A DNA stretch of 64,000 nt from Oricola sp. (GCF_022763245.1 NZ_JALEGV010000012.1:372001-436000); one strand, 5' to 3'; positions 8,494 to 19,350 are shown, counted from the stretch's first letter. Translations and numbers: made by a program. The notes: a model not told the origin generated them from the sequence alone.

Positions 8494-9972
8494 TCAGTTC
8501 TGCGCGGATTGCGCCGCCTGATCCCAGGACGCCAGCACCTCGTTGAACACCTGCTCGCCGGGAATGCCCTTCTCCAGCGTGATCAGGGCACGACGGCCGC
8601 TGACATACTGCATCGGGATGTCGATCCACTGCTCGCGGCGCATGAGGTTGAGGTTGGTCTCGGTCGCCGTCTGCGCGTCGGTGAGCGCGATCAGGAAGAT
8701 GTTGGTGTCGAGCGGCGCGGCGACGCCGATCAGGGCGTTGCCCGGATCCTGCTCGGTCCCCTTGAAGGTGATCCGCTGCACGTCGGTAATCCCGCGACCC
8801 TCGAACGTCTCGGGCACGCGGAAGAGCAGTTCGATCACATGGCTCGCCGGGAACGTCTCGTCGATGTTGCGCCGGATGGTCATTTCCATCGTCAGGCCGA
8901 GATCCGGGATGCTGGCTTCCGCGCGGATCGCCGGCTCGGGCGGCGCGTCGCCGCCAGGCGATTCCTGCACGACCGACCAGATCGTCGCGCCCGCCTCGGC
9001 GGTGCCCGCCTGCGTGCCGGTGCGCTCCTGATAAAAGATGGCCCGCTGTCCGACCGGCAGCGCCGCCGGCTGGGTGCCCGCCTGCGACGGCGCCGTGTCG
9101 CTCTGGCCCGCGCTCGCGACGGCACCGTCGCCGGTGGACTGGCCGGAAACCGTGGTTCCCTCGCCGCCCGCGCCGGACGACATCGCCGGCCCCTCGTCGA
9201 TCTCGCGTCCTTCCGGCGTCAGCCGCTGGGTGAATTTCTCCGGCCCTTCGGCAAATGCCAGCTGTTCTCCGTCGCCATTGCTCGGCGCAGTGTCGGCCGC
9301 CTCGTCGCCATTGTCGGTGTCCGCCATCGTGACCGTCGTGCTCGGCACTTCGCGCACCGGCAGCCCGTCATCGTTCACCTGTGTGACGACCGCGTCGTCG
9401 TCGGAACTGAAGACGCTCAACGCGGCATAGCCGACGGCGCCCGCCACGATCAGGACCCCGAGGGCGACACCGGCCAGCACCAGCGGCTTCTTGCCGGCGA
9501 TGGACGTCGGAAGCGAGATCGAACGACCTGCGCCGCCCGTCTTCGCTTCCTTCTTCTTGGCCTTGGGACGATCCTTGGTCTCGCCCTTGATCTCGTTCTT
9601 GGCGTCGCCCTTGGAATCGGAACCCTCGCGCGGCTTCCTGAACGTGCGTTCGGTCTCGGCTTCCTGCTCGGCGAGGAAGGCGGCAAGCGGATCTTCCGCG
9701 GGGGCCTTCTTGGCGGGCGGACTGTCGACGAGGGACACCTCGAAGGGGTCCGGCTCCTCGGGAACGCCATACTCCTTCTCGATCAAGGCCACGGCAGCCT
9801 CGAGCTTCTCGTATTGGCGTTTGACCACCGTCTCCGGCGGACGTTTCGGCAAACCGTCAATCTGCCGGCCTATGGCGGCACGGGCCCGCTCATAGACCTT
9901 CTCGCGCGCCTCCGGGGAAGGGTCCACCATCCCCCCGAGCGTCTTTCTGAGGATCGCCTCGAAATCTGCCAT
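8494..9972 (-). CDS. Hypothetical membrane-anchored protein with long acidic/proline-rich linker
   Basis: No function recognised; 492 residues. Residues 1-80 form a conserved-looking helical cytoplasmic domain (FEAILRKTLGGMVDPSPEAR, KVYERARAAIGRQIDGLPKR). A charged low-complexity stretch rich in Lys, Glu and Ala (about 85-150) leads to one transmembrane segment (about 160-187, PLVLAGVALGVLIVAGAVGY). The periplasmic side has a disordered Gly/Ser/Thr/Asp linker and a C-terminal globular domain (about 320-490) with predicted beta structure. The bitopic design recalls proteins that link the cytoplasm with the periplasm, but no enzyme motif is visible. It converges on rpoH and lies between rpoH and purA. 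Confidence 0.85.
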   Translation of the reverse strand: MADFEAILRKTLGGMVDPSPEAREKVYERARAAIGRQIDGLPKRPPETVVKRQYEKLEAAVALIEKEYGVPEEPDPFEVSLVDSPPAKKAPAEDPLAAFLAEQEAETERTFRKPREGSDSKGDAKNEIKGETKDRPKAKKKEAKTGGAGRSISLPTSIAGKKPLVLAGVALGVLIVAGAVGYAALSVFSSDDDAVVTQVNDDGLPVREVPSTTVTMADTDNGDEAADTAPSNGDGEQLAFAEGPEKFTQRLTPEGREIDEGPAMSSGAGGEGTTVSGQSTGDGAVASAGQSDTAPSQAGTQPAALPVGQRAIFYQERTGTQAGTAEAGATIWSVVQESPGGDAPPEPAIRAEASIPDLGLTMEMTIRRNIDETFPASHVIELLFRVPETFEGRGITDVQRITFKGTEQDPGNALIGVAAPLDTNIFLIALTDAQTATETNLNLMRREQWIDIPMQYVSGRRALITLEKGIPGEQVFNEVLASWDQAAQSAQN

Positions 9973-10058
9973 TCCACCAACCCATACGTGTTTTTTTGGC
10001 GCTTAGCGTAGTAGAGCGGCCAAAAAATGGAAACCATGCATAATAATGTGTCCCCGGC

Positions 10059-11357
10059 CTAGTCCTGGAACGGATCGGTGACGAGAATCGTGTCGTCGCG
10101 CTCCGGGCTCGTGGACAAAAGCGCGACCGGCGCCCCGATCAGTTCCTCGATGTGGCGGACATATTTCACGGCTTGGGCCGGAAGGTCGTTCCAGGTCCGA
10201 GCGCCGGCGGTCGTCGCCTTCCAGCCTTCCACGGTCTCGTAGATCGGCTCGACACGGGCCTGCGCGCCCTGGCTGGCGGGCAGGTAGTCGATCTCCTCGC
10301 CGTCGAGCTTGTAGCCGACGCAGATCTTGATCTCGTCCAGACCGTCGAGCACGTCGAGCTTGGTCAGCGCGATGCCACTGACGCCGTTGATCGCGACGGC
10401 CTGGCGCACCAGCACCGCGTCGAACCAGCCGCAGCGGCGCTTCCGCCCCGTCACCACGCCGAATTCATGCCCGCGCTCGCCGAGGAACTGGCCGACCTCG
10501 TTGTTCTGCTCGGTCGGGAACGGCCCCTCGCCCACCCGCGTCGTATAGGCCTTGGTGATCCCGAGAACATAACCGACCGCGCCCGGCCCCATGCCCGAAC
10601 CCGTCGCCGCCTGGCCCGCGGTCGTGTTGGACGAGGTCACGAACGGATAGGTGCCGTGATCGATGTCGAGCAACGTGCCCTGCGCGCCCTCGAACAGGAT
10701 GCGCGCGCCGCGCCGGCGATGCTCGTCGAGGATCTTCCACACCCGGTCGACATAGGGAATGATGGTGTCGGCGACCGAGCGCAGCTCCTCCATCAGGGTC
10801 TCATGCGCCACCTCATCATAGCCAAGGCCGCGCCGCAGCGCATTGTGGTGGGTCAGGAGCCGGTCCACCTTGGACGGCAGCGTCTCCATGTTCTTCAGGT
10901 CCATCGCGCGGATCGCCCGGCGGCCGACCTTGTCCTCATAGGCCGGGCCGATGCCGCGCCGCGTCGTGCCGATCTTGGTGCCGGAATTCGACGCCGCATC
11001 CTCGCGGATGCCGTCGAGTTCGCGGTGGATCGACAGGATCAGCGCGGTGTTCTCGGCAATGCGCAGGCGTTCCGGCCCGACATGCACGCCCTGCTCGGCC
11101 AGCCGGCCCAGTTCTGCGACGAAGGCATGCGGATCGAAGACGACGCCATTGCCGATGACGGAGAACTTGCCGGCACGCACCACGCCCGAAGGCAGAAGCG
11201 ACAGCTTGTAGCTCACCCCGTCGATAACCAGCGTGTGGCCCGCATTGTGGCCGCCCTGGAAACGCACCACCACATCGGCGCGCTCCGAAAGCCAGTCGAC
11301 GATCTTGCCCTTGCCTTCGTCGCCCCACTGCGTGCCGATCACCACGACATTGGTCAT
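10059..11357 (-). CDS. purA: Adenylosuccinate synthetase
   Basis: Joins IMP and aspartate using GTP to give adenylosuccinate, the first step from IMP to AMP. It has 432 residues, the normal family length, from the ATG at 11357; an upstream in-frame extension is not conserved in type. The P-loop-like motif GDEGKGK begins at residue 12 with catalytic Asp13, followed by QGGHNAGHT with His41, and [16 protein letters not shown] and [14 protein letters not shown] further on. It stands alone, divergent from the EamA-family transporter gene. Confidence 0.97.
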   Translation of the reverse strand: MTNVVVIGTQWGDEGKGKIVDWLSERADVVVRFQGGHNAGHTLVIDGVSYKLSLLPSGVVRAGKFSVIGNGVVFDPHAFVAELGRLAEQGVHVGPERLRIAENTALILSIHRELDGIREDAASNSGTKIGTTRRGIGPAYEDKVGRRAIRAMDLKNMETLPSKVDRLLTHHNALRRGLGYDEVAHETLMEELRSVADTIIPYVDRVWKILDEHRRRGARILFEGAQGTLLDIDHGTYPFVTSSNTTAGQAATGSGMGPGAVGYVLGITKAYTTRVGEGPFPTEQNNEVGQFLGERGHEFGVVTGRKRRCGWFDAVLVRQAVAINGVSGIALTKLDVLDGLDEIKICVGYKLDGEEIDYLPASQGAQARVEPIYETVEGWKATTAGARTWNDLPAQAVKYVRHIEELIGAPVALLSTSPERDDTILVTDPFQD

Positions 11358-11552
11358 CTGGATTCTATCCCATGTTTCAATTGCAAACCGCGGCGTTTTA
11401 AACGTTGAGCGCACAAAGCGCGATAGGCAAATCGGCGAAATCCCGATTAGCGCCCTGATTCGCCCCGTTTGTGCGCAGGAACTGCCTCTTTACCGGGCAG
11501 AGCGCTTCCGATACAGCGGCCTTGCCCTCCCCTCTTGCGGACACTTCCTTTC

Positions 11553-12467
11553 TTGCAGACCACCACGCAGAGCCGCGCCGCCTATCTTCTCCTGACGGCC
11601 ACCGCAATCTTCTGGGGCGGCAACGCCGTGGCCGGCAAGTTCGCCGTCGGCCACATCCCGCCGATGACGCTGACGGCGGTGCGCTGGACCATGGCATTTC
11701 TCGTGATCGTCGCCATCGGCTGGCCCTCCTTCCGCCGGGAATGGCCGATCATCCGCGCCCATCTGTGGGTGCTGCTGGGCTTGGGCGCCATCGGCTTCTC
11801 GCTGTTCAACATGGCGCTCTATTCGGCGGCGCAATACACGTCGGCGGTCAACATCACGATCATGCAGGCCGGCATTCCGCTCTTCGTGTTCGTCACCAAT
11901 TTCGCGCTCTTCCGCATCAAGGTCGGCGCAGCGCAGATCCTGGGCTTCATCGTCTCGCTGGCGGGCGTGGCCGTCGTCACCTCCGCCGGCGACCTTGCGC
12001 GCCTCGCCACCATGGAGATCAACCGCGGCGACGCCATCACGCTGATCGCGGTTGCCGCCTACGGCGTCTACACCGTGGCGCTGCGCTACCGCCCGACCCT
12101 CGACTGGCGATCCACAATGGTCGTGATGGGCTTTGCGGCGATGGTCGCGGCCTGGCCCTTCGCCTTGTGGGAGCAGGTGACGATCGGCGGGCAGATGCCG
12201 GATCTTCCGGGCTTCGCCGCAGCGGCCTACACGGCCATCTTTCCCTCGATCGTGTCGCAGGTGTTCTACATGCGCGGCGTCGAACTCATCGGATCGAACC
12301 GCGCCGGGCTGTTCATCAACCTCGTTCCCGTCTTCGGCACGATCCTGGCGATCGCCGTCCTCAGGGAAAGGCTGCACATCTTCCATGCCGTCGCGCTGGC
12401 GCTGGTCGTCATCGGAATCGGGCTGGCTGAAATGGGCGCTCGGCGCACAAGCGAATCCGGCCGCTGA
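11553..12467 (+). CDS. EamA-family drug/metabolite transporter (DMT superfamily)
   Basis: Inner-membrane exporter of the 10-helix DMT type; substrate unknown. From a TTG at 11553 it has 304 residues, matching the family. Two EamA repeats are visible: the first from AAYLLLTATAIFWGGNAVAG, the second from GDAITLIAVAAYGVYTVALR, ending in ALVVIGIGLAEMG and a short basic tail. No ATG lies near the first helix, and a farther TTG at 11469 would add 28 residues without hydrophobic character, so the start is uncertain. It is divergent from purA. Confidence 0.87.
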   Translation: MQTTTQSRAAYLLLTATAIFWGGNAVAGKFAVGHIPPMTLTAVRWTMAFLVIVAIGWPSFRREWPIIRAHLWVLLGLGAIGFSLFNMALYSAAQYTSAVNITIMQAGIPLFVFVTNFALFRIKVGAAQILGFIVSLAGVAVVTSAGDLARLATMEINRGDAITLIAVAAYGVYTVALRYRPTLDWRSTMVVMGFAAMVAAWPFALWEQVTIGGQMPDLPGFAAAAYTAIFPSIVSQVFYMRGVELIGSNRAGLFINLVPVFGTILAIAVLRERLHIFHAVALALVVIGIGLAEMGARRTSESGR

Positions 12468-12550
12468 CGTCGGACCGCGCATCCGTCACAATCAATCGTC
12501 GGTCTTGTGGCGCGTCCGGGCAGCAACCGGATTTGAGCCTTCAACATAGC

Positions 12551-12581
12551 ACGAAAACGCCGCCGGTCGAAGCCGGCGGCG
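12551..12581 (-). terminator. Terminator of serA
   Basis: A 9-bp perfect stem (CGCCGCCGG with CCGGCGGCG, 12558-12581) followed on the minus strand by TTTTCGTG. A second hairpin (GCGGCGGG, loop of 4, CCCGCCGC at 12610-12629) lies closer to the serA stop codon and has no T-tract. Confidence 0.85.
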
Positions 12582-12633
12582 ATCACATTTTCTGGCATAT
12601 GGCATCAGGGCGGCGGGAAACCCCGCCGCGTCG

Positions 12634-14226
12634 TCAGACGTCGAAGACCAGCGGCTTGGCCGACAGGATCTCCGGGAAGGCCCGCACCTCGTCCAGCACC
12701 GACTCGCTCACAGGCTCGTCGACATAAAGCAGCGCGATCGCATCGCCGCCCGGCCGGTTGCGGCCAAGCTGGAAGTTGGCGATGTTCACGCCGTGCTTGC
12801 CGAAGGTCGTGCCGAGGATGCCGATGATGCCCGGCGCGTCATTGTTGGTCGTGTAGACCATGTGCTGGCCGATCTCGGCATCCAGATTGATGCCCTTGAT
12901 CTGGATGAAGCGCGGCTTGCCGTCAGAGAACACCGTGCCCGCGACCGAACGGGTGTTGCGCGCCGTCTTCACCGTCAGCTTGATGTAGCCGTCGAAGACG
13001 CCGGTCTTGTCGCGCTTGACTTCGGAAACGATGATGCCGCGCTCCTTCACCATGATCGGGGCCGAGACCATGTTGACGTCGGCCACCTGCGGCCGGATCA
13101 GGCCGGCCAGCGTTGCCGAGGTCAGCGCCTTGGTGTTCATGTCGGCGGTGATGCCGTCATAGAGGATCTCGACCTCCTTGATGGCGCTTTCCGTCACCTG
13201 GCCGACGAACGCGCCCAGCGTTTCGGCGAGCTTGACGAAGGGTTTCAGCCGCGGCGCTTCCTCCGCCGTGATCGACGGCATGTTGATGGCGTTGGAAACC
13301 GCGCCCTTCAGCAGATATTCCGACATCTGCTCGGCCACCTGCAGCGCGACGTTTTCCTGCGCTTCCGCGGTCGAGGCGCCCAGATGCGGCGTGCAGACCA
13401 CGTTCGGCAGGTGGAACAGGTCGTTTTTGGTGGCCGGCTCCGTCTCGAACACATCGACGCCGGCGCCCGCGACCTTGCCGGCTTTCAGCGCCTCGACCAG
13501 AGCCGCCTCGTCGATCAGGCCGCCGCGCGCGCAGTTGATGATGCGCACGCCGGTCTTCATCTTGGCGATCGCCCCGGCATCGATGATGTTGCGGGTCTTG
13601 TCGGTCAGCGGCGTATGCAGCGTGATGAAGTCGGCGCGGGCGAAGAGATCGTCCAGCTCGACCTTCTCGACGCCCAGTTCCATCGCCCGCTCCGGCGACA
13701 GGAACGGATCGAACGCGATGACATGCATCTTCAGGCCGATGGCGCGCTGCGCGACGATCGAGCCGATATTGCCGCATCCGATCAGGCCGAGCGTCTTGCC
13801 GGTGATCTCGACGCCCATGAATTTCGACTTCTCCCACTTGCCCGCGGACGTCGAGGCGTGCGCTTCCGGCAACTGGCGGGCGACGGCGAAGATCATCGCG
13901 ATGGCATGCTCGGCCGTCGTGATCGAATTGCCGAAGGGCGTGTTCATGACGATGATGCCGCGGCGCGAGGCGGCCGAAATGTCGACATTGTCGACGCCGA
14001 TGCCGGCGCGGCCGACGACCTTCAGATTGGTCGCGGCCTCGATCACCTTCTCGGTGACCTTGGTCGCCGAACGGATCGCCAGGCCGTCATACTGGCCGAT
14101 GACTTCGAGCAGCTTGTCCTTGTCCTTGCCGAGATCCGGCTGGAAATCGACGTCGATGCCGCGGTCCTTGAAGATCTGGACGGCGGTTGTCGAGAGTTTG
14201 TCGGATACGAGTACGCGGGGCGCCAT
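12634..14226 (-). CDS. serA: D-3-phosphoglycerate dehydrogenase
   Basis: First step of serine synthesis: oxidises 3-phosphoglycerate to 3-phosphohydroxypyruvate with NAD. It has 530 residues, the long form with catalytic and NAD domains (1-310; GCGNIG at 150-155), the intervening ASB-type domain (about 320-450) and a C-terminal ACT domain (about 455-530, GIIGILGTTFGKHGVNIANF) that in this family can sense serine. INCARGGLIDEAALVEAL and CTPHLGAST carry catalytic residues. The start is fixed by AAGGAGG just upstream of the ATG at 14226. It follows serC, with a terminator-like hairpin between. Confidence 0.97.
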   Translation of the reverse strand: MAPRVLVSDKLSTTAVQIFKDRGIDVDFQPDLGKDKDKLLEVIGQYDGLAIRSATKVTEKVIEAATNLKVVGRAGIGVDNVDISAASRRGIIVMNTPFGNSITTAEHAIAMIFAVARQLPEAHASTSAGKWEKSKFMGVEITGKTLGLIGCGNIGSIVAQRAIGLKMHVIAFDPFLSPERAMELGVEKVELDDLFARADFITLHTPLTDKTRNIIDAGAIAKMKTGVRIINCARGGLIDEAALVEALKAGKVAGAGVDVFETEPATKNDLFHLPNVVCTPHLGASTAEAQENVALQVAEQMSEYLLKGAVSNAINMPSITAEEAPRLKPFVKLAETLGAFVGQVTESAIKEVEILYDGITADMNTKALTSATLAGLIRPQVADVNMVSAPIMVKERGIIVSEVKRDKTGVFDGYIKLTVKTARNTRSVAGTVFSDGKPRFIQIKGINLDAEIGQHMVYTTNNDAPGIIGILGTTFGKHGVNIANFQLGRNRPGGDAIALLYVDEPVSESVLDEVRAFPEILSAKPLVFDV

Positions 14227-14254
14227 GACGGCCTCCTTCGATGAATCAGAAATG

Positions 14255-14280
14255 GGGAAAAGGGCGGCCTGCGGCCGCCC
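14255..14280 (-). terminator. Attenuator-like hairpin between serC and serA
   Basis: GGGCGGCC (14262-14269), a 3-nt loop and GGCCGCCC (14273-14280), followed on the minus strand by TTTTCCCC. It begins 9 nt after the serC stop codon and lies before the serA ribosome site. A partial terminator that sets the serC:serA ratio is the natural reading; it may also mean serA has its own promoter. Confidence 0.6.
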
Positions 14281-14289
14281 GCAAAAGCG

Positions 14290-15468
14290 TCAGGCAGCAG
14301 CCTTGAGCGTCGCCTTCTGGGCTTCGAACGCCCAGTCGAGCCACGGCATCAGCGCCTCGAGATCGGCCGTCTCGACCGTCGCGCCGGCCCAGATGCGAAG
14401 ACCGGAGGGCGCATCGCGATAAGCGCCGATGTCGAAGGCGACGCCTTCCTTGTCGAGCGCGGAGACGATCGCCTTGGCAAACGCCGCCTGGTCGTCGGCC
14501 GAAAGCGCGGTGACCGCGGGATCGACGATCTTCAGACAGACCGAGGTGTTGGACCGGGTCGCCGGATCGACAGCCAGGTTTTCCAGCCAGGAGCCGGCGT
14601 CCACGTGATCCTGGATCGCCTTGAAATTGGCGTCGGCGCGCGCCTTCAGCGCCTCCAGGCCACCGAGCGATTTCGCCCAGTTCAGGGCGTCGAGATAGTC
14701 CTCGACGCAAAGCATCGACGGCGTGTTGATCGTCTCGCCCTTGAAGATGCCCTCGATCAGCTTGCCGCCCTTGGTCATGCGGAAAATCTTCGGCAACGGC
14801 CAGGCCGGCGTATAGGTTTCCAGCCGCTCGACGGCGCGCGGGCTGAGGATCAGAACGCCATGGCCGCCCTCGCCGCCCAGCACTTTCTGCCAGGAGAAGG
14901 TGACGACATCGAGCTTGGCGAAATCGAGCGCCTGAGCAAACGCCGCCGAGGTCGCGTCGCAGATCGTCAGGCCTTCGCGGTCCGCCGGGATGAAATCGCC
15001 ATTCGGGACGCGCACGCCGGAGGTGGTGCCGTTCCAGGTGAAGACGACGTCGCGGGAGAAGTCGATCGTCGCGAGGTCCGGCAATTCGCCGTAGCCGGCT
15101 TCGATCTTGCGCACGTCGTCGAGCTTGAGCTGCTTGACCACGTCGGTCACCCAGCCGGAGCCGAAGGATTCCCAGGCCACCATGTCGACGCCGCGAGCGC
15201 CGAGCATCGACCACATCGCCATCTCGACGGCGCCCGTGTCGGACGCCGGCACGATGCCGATCCTGTAGTCGTCGGGAACGCCCAGGATCTCGCGCGTCAA
15301 CGCGATCGCGTCAGCGAGCTTGGCCTTGCCGAGTTTGGATCTGTGGGAACGGCCGAGCGCGGATGTGTCGAGAGCCTCGGGCGTCCAACCGGGACGCTTC
15401 GCGCAGGGGCCAGATGAAAAACGGGGATCAGCCGGACGCACGTCCGGCGTGGGGAGTGTCGCTACCAT
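14290..15468 (-). CDS. serC: Phosphoserine aminotransferase
   Basis: Second step of serine synthesis: transfers the amino group from glutamate to 3-phosphohydroxypyruvate, using PLP. It has 392 residues, about 30 longer than the E. coli type and in line with the alphaproteobacterial form. The start has [17 protein letters not shown]; the PLP-lysine region is [20 protein letters not shown]. It is upstream of serA on the same strand, 63 nt apart, so two of the three serine-pathway enzymes sit together. Confidence 0.96.
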   Translation of the reverse strand: MVATLPTPDVRPADPRFSSGPCAKRPGWTPEALDTSALGRSHRSKLGKAKLADAIALTREILGVPDDYRIGIVPASDTGAVEMAMWSMLGARGVDMVAWESFGSGWVTDVVKQLKLDDVRKIEAGYGELPDLATIDFSRDVVFTWNGTTSGVRVPNGDFIPADREGLTICDATSAAFAQALDFAKLDVVTFSWQKVLGGEGGHGVLILSPRAVERLETYTPAWPLPKIFRMTKGGKLIEGIFKGETINTPSMLCVEDYLDALNWAKSLGGLEALKARADANFKAIQDHVDAGSWLENLAVDPATRSNTSVCLKIVDPAVTALSADDQAAFAKAIVSALDKEGVAFDIGAYRDAPSGLRIWAGATVETADLEALMPWLDWAFEAQKATLKAAA

Positions 15469-15593
15469 AATATTCTACCCTTCCAGATAGTAGCCTCTCG
15501 TTGGGGAGAGGTGTCCCACGGCGGGCATTACTCCTGGCCCGTGAAACGGTCAAGGAGACTTGCGGGGGCTGCGACAAAATTCACGCAAGCGAC

Positions 15594-15622
15594 AAAAAAA
15601 GGGGCCGCCGAAGCCGCCCCTT
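15594..15622 (-). terminator. Terminator of outer-membrane protein gene
   Basis: On the minus strand GGGGCGGC, a TTCG loop and GCGGCCCC (one mismatch), then seven T residues. It lies 28 nt after the stop codon at 15650. Confidence 0.85.
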
Positions 15623-15649
15623 CCGTCCCCGCCCGAAACCGGAACCGCG

Positions 15650-16630
15650 TCACCATATGGCGTATCGAAGGCCGAGATTGACCTGGTGCGTGCCGTAGCC
15701 GCTGGCCGACAGGCCCGAACCGGTGGTGTCGCCGCTCGACAGCACGGTGGCACCGAAGTTCATGTATTTGTAGGCCATTTCCATCGTGACATTCTCGTTG
15801 ATGTCGTATCCGACGCCGGCCGTCAGGCTGTAACCCAGGCGGTAATCGACACCCTCGTTGATGGTGCCGGCCTGCCTGTAGGTCTCGTTCTCGCCGGCCT
15901 GTTCGTCGACGCCATAGGCCTGGCAGCCTTCTTCGACGACGTCGGAAGACCGCGGCACGCAGACGATGGAACCGATCTCTTCGCGCCAAGCAAGGCGGCC
16001 GATGCCGATGCCCGCGCCGACGAAGGGCGAGAAGCCATGGAAATTGCCGAGATCCGCATAGACATTGAACATGCCGTAGACGACGTCATATTCGACGCTG
16101 TCCTCCCTGATGCAGTTGGTGATGAAGTCGTCGTCGATGAAATAGTACTCGTTGCCGTCGTCATCGACGTCCACGAACGTGCCCCAGCCGTTACAGGGAT
16201 TGGGATCGTCGGGCCCCACGATGAGATATTCCGGCGTGTCGTCGGGCTCGGTGCCTTCCTCATACATCAATTGCGAATTCGAGTAGTTCGTGCCCGCGAG
16301 CCGCCCCAACCCGGCATCGACGCGAAGCCAGCTGTTGAAGCGGTAACCGACGCCGCCGTTGTAGTGCAGCACGTCGGTGAAATTGTTGACCTCGTAGATC
16401 GACCCCTCTTCTTCATCGACGGGGTTGCCGTTGATGCTGACATCGTGATTGCCGTTGAAGTTGAGGCCGATGTCGCCGCGGATGTACCACCCCGAACCGA
16501 GTTCCGCAGGCTTCGCGAAATTGGCGTCATCGACGAAGATTCCGTCCATGTCGGCGGCGCGGGCCTGAGAGGCGAGCAGGCATGCCGCCGCCACGCCGAT
16601 GGCCCCGATCCTCTTCATTGAATTCATCAT
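15650..16630 (-). CDS. Outer-membrane beta-barrel protein (OmpW/Omp25-like porin family), acidic
   Basis: Predicted small outer-membrane beta-barrel, 326 residues. Signal peptide MNSMKRIGAIGVAAACLLAS with AxA cleavage (ARAAD) near residue 26. The mature part shows barrel signatures: GWYIRGDIGLNFNG near the start, alternating aromatic strands (YNGGVGYRFNSWLRVDAGLG) and the C-terminal strand HQVNLGLRYAIW ending in an aromatic residue. Loops are very rich in Asp and Glu (PDDTPEYLIVGPDDPNP, DVDDDGNEYYFIDDDF), which suggests cation binding or salt-exposed loops. The ATG at 16630 is preferred because of GAGAG about 9 nt upstream; ATGs at 16627 and 16618 are alternatives. It is paired with a similar protein upstream. 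Confidence 0.88.
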   Translation of the reverse strand: MMNSMKRIGAIGVAAACLLASQARAADMDGIFVDDANFAKPAELGSGWYIRGDIGLNFNGNHDVSINGNPVDEEEGSIYEVNNFTDVLHYNGGVGYRFNSWLRVDAGLGRLAGTNYSNSQLMYEEGTEPDDTPEYLIVGPDDPNPCNGWGTFVDVDDDGNEYYFIDDDFITNCIREDSVEYDVVYGMFNVYADLGNFHGFSPFVGAGIGIGRLAWREEIGSIVCVPRSSDVVEEGCQAYGVDEQAGENETYRQAGTINEGVDYRLGYSLTAGVGYDINENVTMEMAYKYMNFGATVLSSGDTTGSGLSASGYGTHQVNLGLRYAIW

Positions 16631-16724
16631 GGCACAACTCTCTCGCGCTGACCTGGACAGGGCGCGACGACATGGCGAAATGAGTTCGCGCGACGCCCTC
16701 TTCACTCACTATTAAGGACAAGGG

Positions 16725-16739
16725 TTAAGTCGTGGTTAA
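16725..16739. promoter_or_regulatory. CtrA-type site upstream of outer-membrane protein gene
   Basis: Perfect TTAA-N7-TTAA, with spacer GTCGTGG, about 95 nt upstream of the start codon at 16630. This is the full-site consensus for the alphaproteobacterial cell-cycle regulator CtrA. Another TTAA lies at 16712-16715, with a 9-nt gap. Confidence 0.55.
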
Positions 16740-16773
16740 GCATCTTCATTAACTGCGTTTTTCCCGTTCGCAC

Positions 16774-16805
16774 GAAAAAACCCGGCTGCCTGGGCAGCCG
16801 GGTTT
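16774..16805 (-). terminator. Terminator of second outer-membrane protein gene
   Basis: AAACCCGGCTGCC pairs with GGCAGCCGGGTTT around a 2-nt loop, and TTTTTTCGTG follows on the minus strand. It starts 26 nt after the stop codon at 16831. Confidence 0.9.
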
Positions 16806-16830
16806 CGGAATGAAGCGGGTGTCGCCGGGC

Positions 16831-17697
16831 TTACTTGTAGACCGGCAGCGGCTCCGGCGGGATGTAGACCGGCGGCGCGGGCTCGGAGCAGGCGCCGAAC
16901 TTGTAGCGCAGTCCCGCCTTGACCTGATGCGACGAGATCCCGCCGTCATGGCCGAAGCCGGCGCCGTCATAGGTCCCGAACATGCTGCCGCCATAGATGT
17001 GCTGGAACTTGTAGCCGACATCGGCGGCCACGTTGCACGAAACGTCGACCGAGACGCCAGCCATAACCGCATAGGCGAAGCGCCAGCCGGATGCGCCCTC
17101 GTGATAGCCATAATAGCATTCGTCGGAATCGGCGTCGTTGCAGGCCTTGTTCTCAAGCTCGCCCCATCGGACATAGCTGCCGCCGATGCCGCCACCCACA
17201 TAGGGCGTGAACCGGCCATAGGTGCCGAAATCAACATAGGCGTTGGCCATCAAGGTCAAAGCCGTGAACGTCGCGATGTCCGTGGAGGAGCAGGACACGT
17301 CGCCATTGCCGAAATTGCAGATGCCGAAGGTCTCGCCGGTGTACTCGCCATTGCCCCAGTAATCGAGGGTCAGGTCCGTGCGGAAATAGTCGGTGGCCTT
17401 GTAGCCGACGCCGCCGCCGATGGAATAGGAGCCGCGGAACGAGCTGCCGAAGATCGACTTCGTCACGAGGTCGTAATCGTCGGCAACCGCGTAATAGCCT
17501 TCATGGAACTTGTGCCAGGCAAAGCCGACATCGCCGCGAAGATACCAGCCCGCCACCGGCGCCGGCACCTGCTCGGGCGGCGCGTAGTAAGGCGTTTCGA
17601 TCACCGGCGGTTCGTAGATGTCCGCCGCCATCGCCGGTGCGGCGCCGGCAGCGACCAGCGCCGCGCCACCCAGCAGAAACTTCGCTGCAGTTTTCAT
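16831..17697 (-). CDS. Outer-membrane beta-barrel protein (Omp25/31-like)
   Basis: Predicted outer-membrane barrel of 288 residues. The start at 17697 is set by GGAAGGA 7 nt upstream. Signal peptide MKTAAKFLLGGAALVAAGAA with cleavage after AMA-A (about 26). The mature N-terminus is proline- and tyrosine-rich (DIYEPPVIETPYYAPPEQVP), then GWYLRGDVGFAWHKF and GYKATDYFRTDLTLDYWG, patterns shared with the Omp25/Omp31 group. The chain ends in a proline-rich tail (VYIPPEPLPVYK) beyond the last barrel strand (GLRYKFGAC), which is unusual because the terminal aromatic residue is normally the BAM signal. Six or more cysteines may form loop disulphides. Confidence 0.9.
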   Translation of the reverse strand: MKTAAKFLLGGAALVAAGAAPAMAADIYEPPVIETPYYAPPEQVPAPVAGWYLRGDVGFAWHKFHEGYYAVADDYDLVTKSIFGSSFRGSYSIGGGVGYKATDYFRTDLTLDYWGNGEYTGETFGICNFGNGDVSCSSTDIATFTALTLMANAYVDFGTYGRFTPYVGGGIGGSYVRWGELENKACNDADSDECYYGYHEGASGWRFAYAVMAGVSVDVSCNVAADVGYKFQHIYGGSMFGTYDGAGFGHDGGISSHQVKAGLRYKFGACSEPAPPVYIPPEPLPVYK

Positions 17698-17769
17698 GTG
17701 ATGTCCTTCCAAGGCCCAAACTCGATACAGGCTTCACGCCACCTCGAGCCCAAAATTGCACTTGAAAGG

Positions 17770-17784
17770 TTAAAACGCGCTTAA
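17770..17784. promoter_or_regulatory. CtrA-type site upstream of second outer-membrane protein gene
   Basis: Perfect TTAA-N7-TTAA, with spacer AACGCGC, about 73 nt upstream of the start codon at 17697 and flanked by GG and CC. It is the same arrangement as at the neighbouring barrel gene. Confidence 0.55.
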
Positions 17785-17829
17785 CCCTGTTCTTTTACCG
17801 TGTTTATTCACCATAATGGCGCCGACAAA

Positions 17830-17860
17830 CAAAAAACGGCGCCATGAGACGCCGTTTTTC
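17830..17860 (-). terminator. Terminator of glmM
   Basis: On the minus strand AACGGCG, an 8-nt loop and CGCCGTT, followed by TTTTGTTTG. It lies 22 nt after the glmM stop codon. Confidence 0.82.
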
Positions 17861-17881
17861 GAATTCTTCAAATCAAGACTT

Positions 17882-19231
<1,350 letters not shown>

Positions 19232-19304
19232 GAGAAAGCCTGCCGGTTGCTTGTTCTTCGATGCGCCCCGCTCGATGCTTCCCTATACACCACGCGAATC
19301 CACG

Positions 19305-19330
19305 AAAAAAGGCCGCTGAAGCGGCCTTTT
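19305..19330 (-). terminator. Terminator between ftsH and glmM
   Basis: GGCCGC, loop TTCA on the minus strand, and GCGGCC with AAAA/TTTT extensions, followed by TTTTTTCGTGG. It lies 20 nt after the ftsH stop codon. Confidence 0.88.
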
Positions 19331-19350
19331 CATTGCGATTTAAGAAAAGG

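Noticed and set aside
9991-10027. TTTTTTGGC / GCCAAAAAA dyad between purA and the unknown membrane gene
   Set aside because: The T-run precedes the stem and A-residues follow it on either strand in the way needed for pairing, so no proper terminator T-tract remains outside the stem; function unclear.
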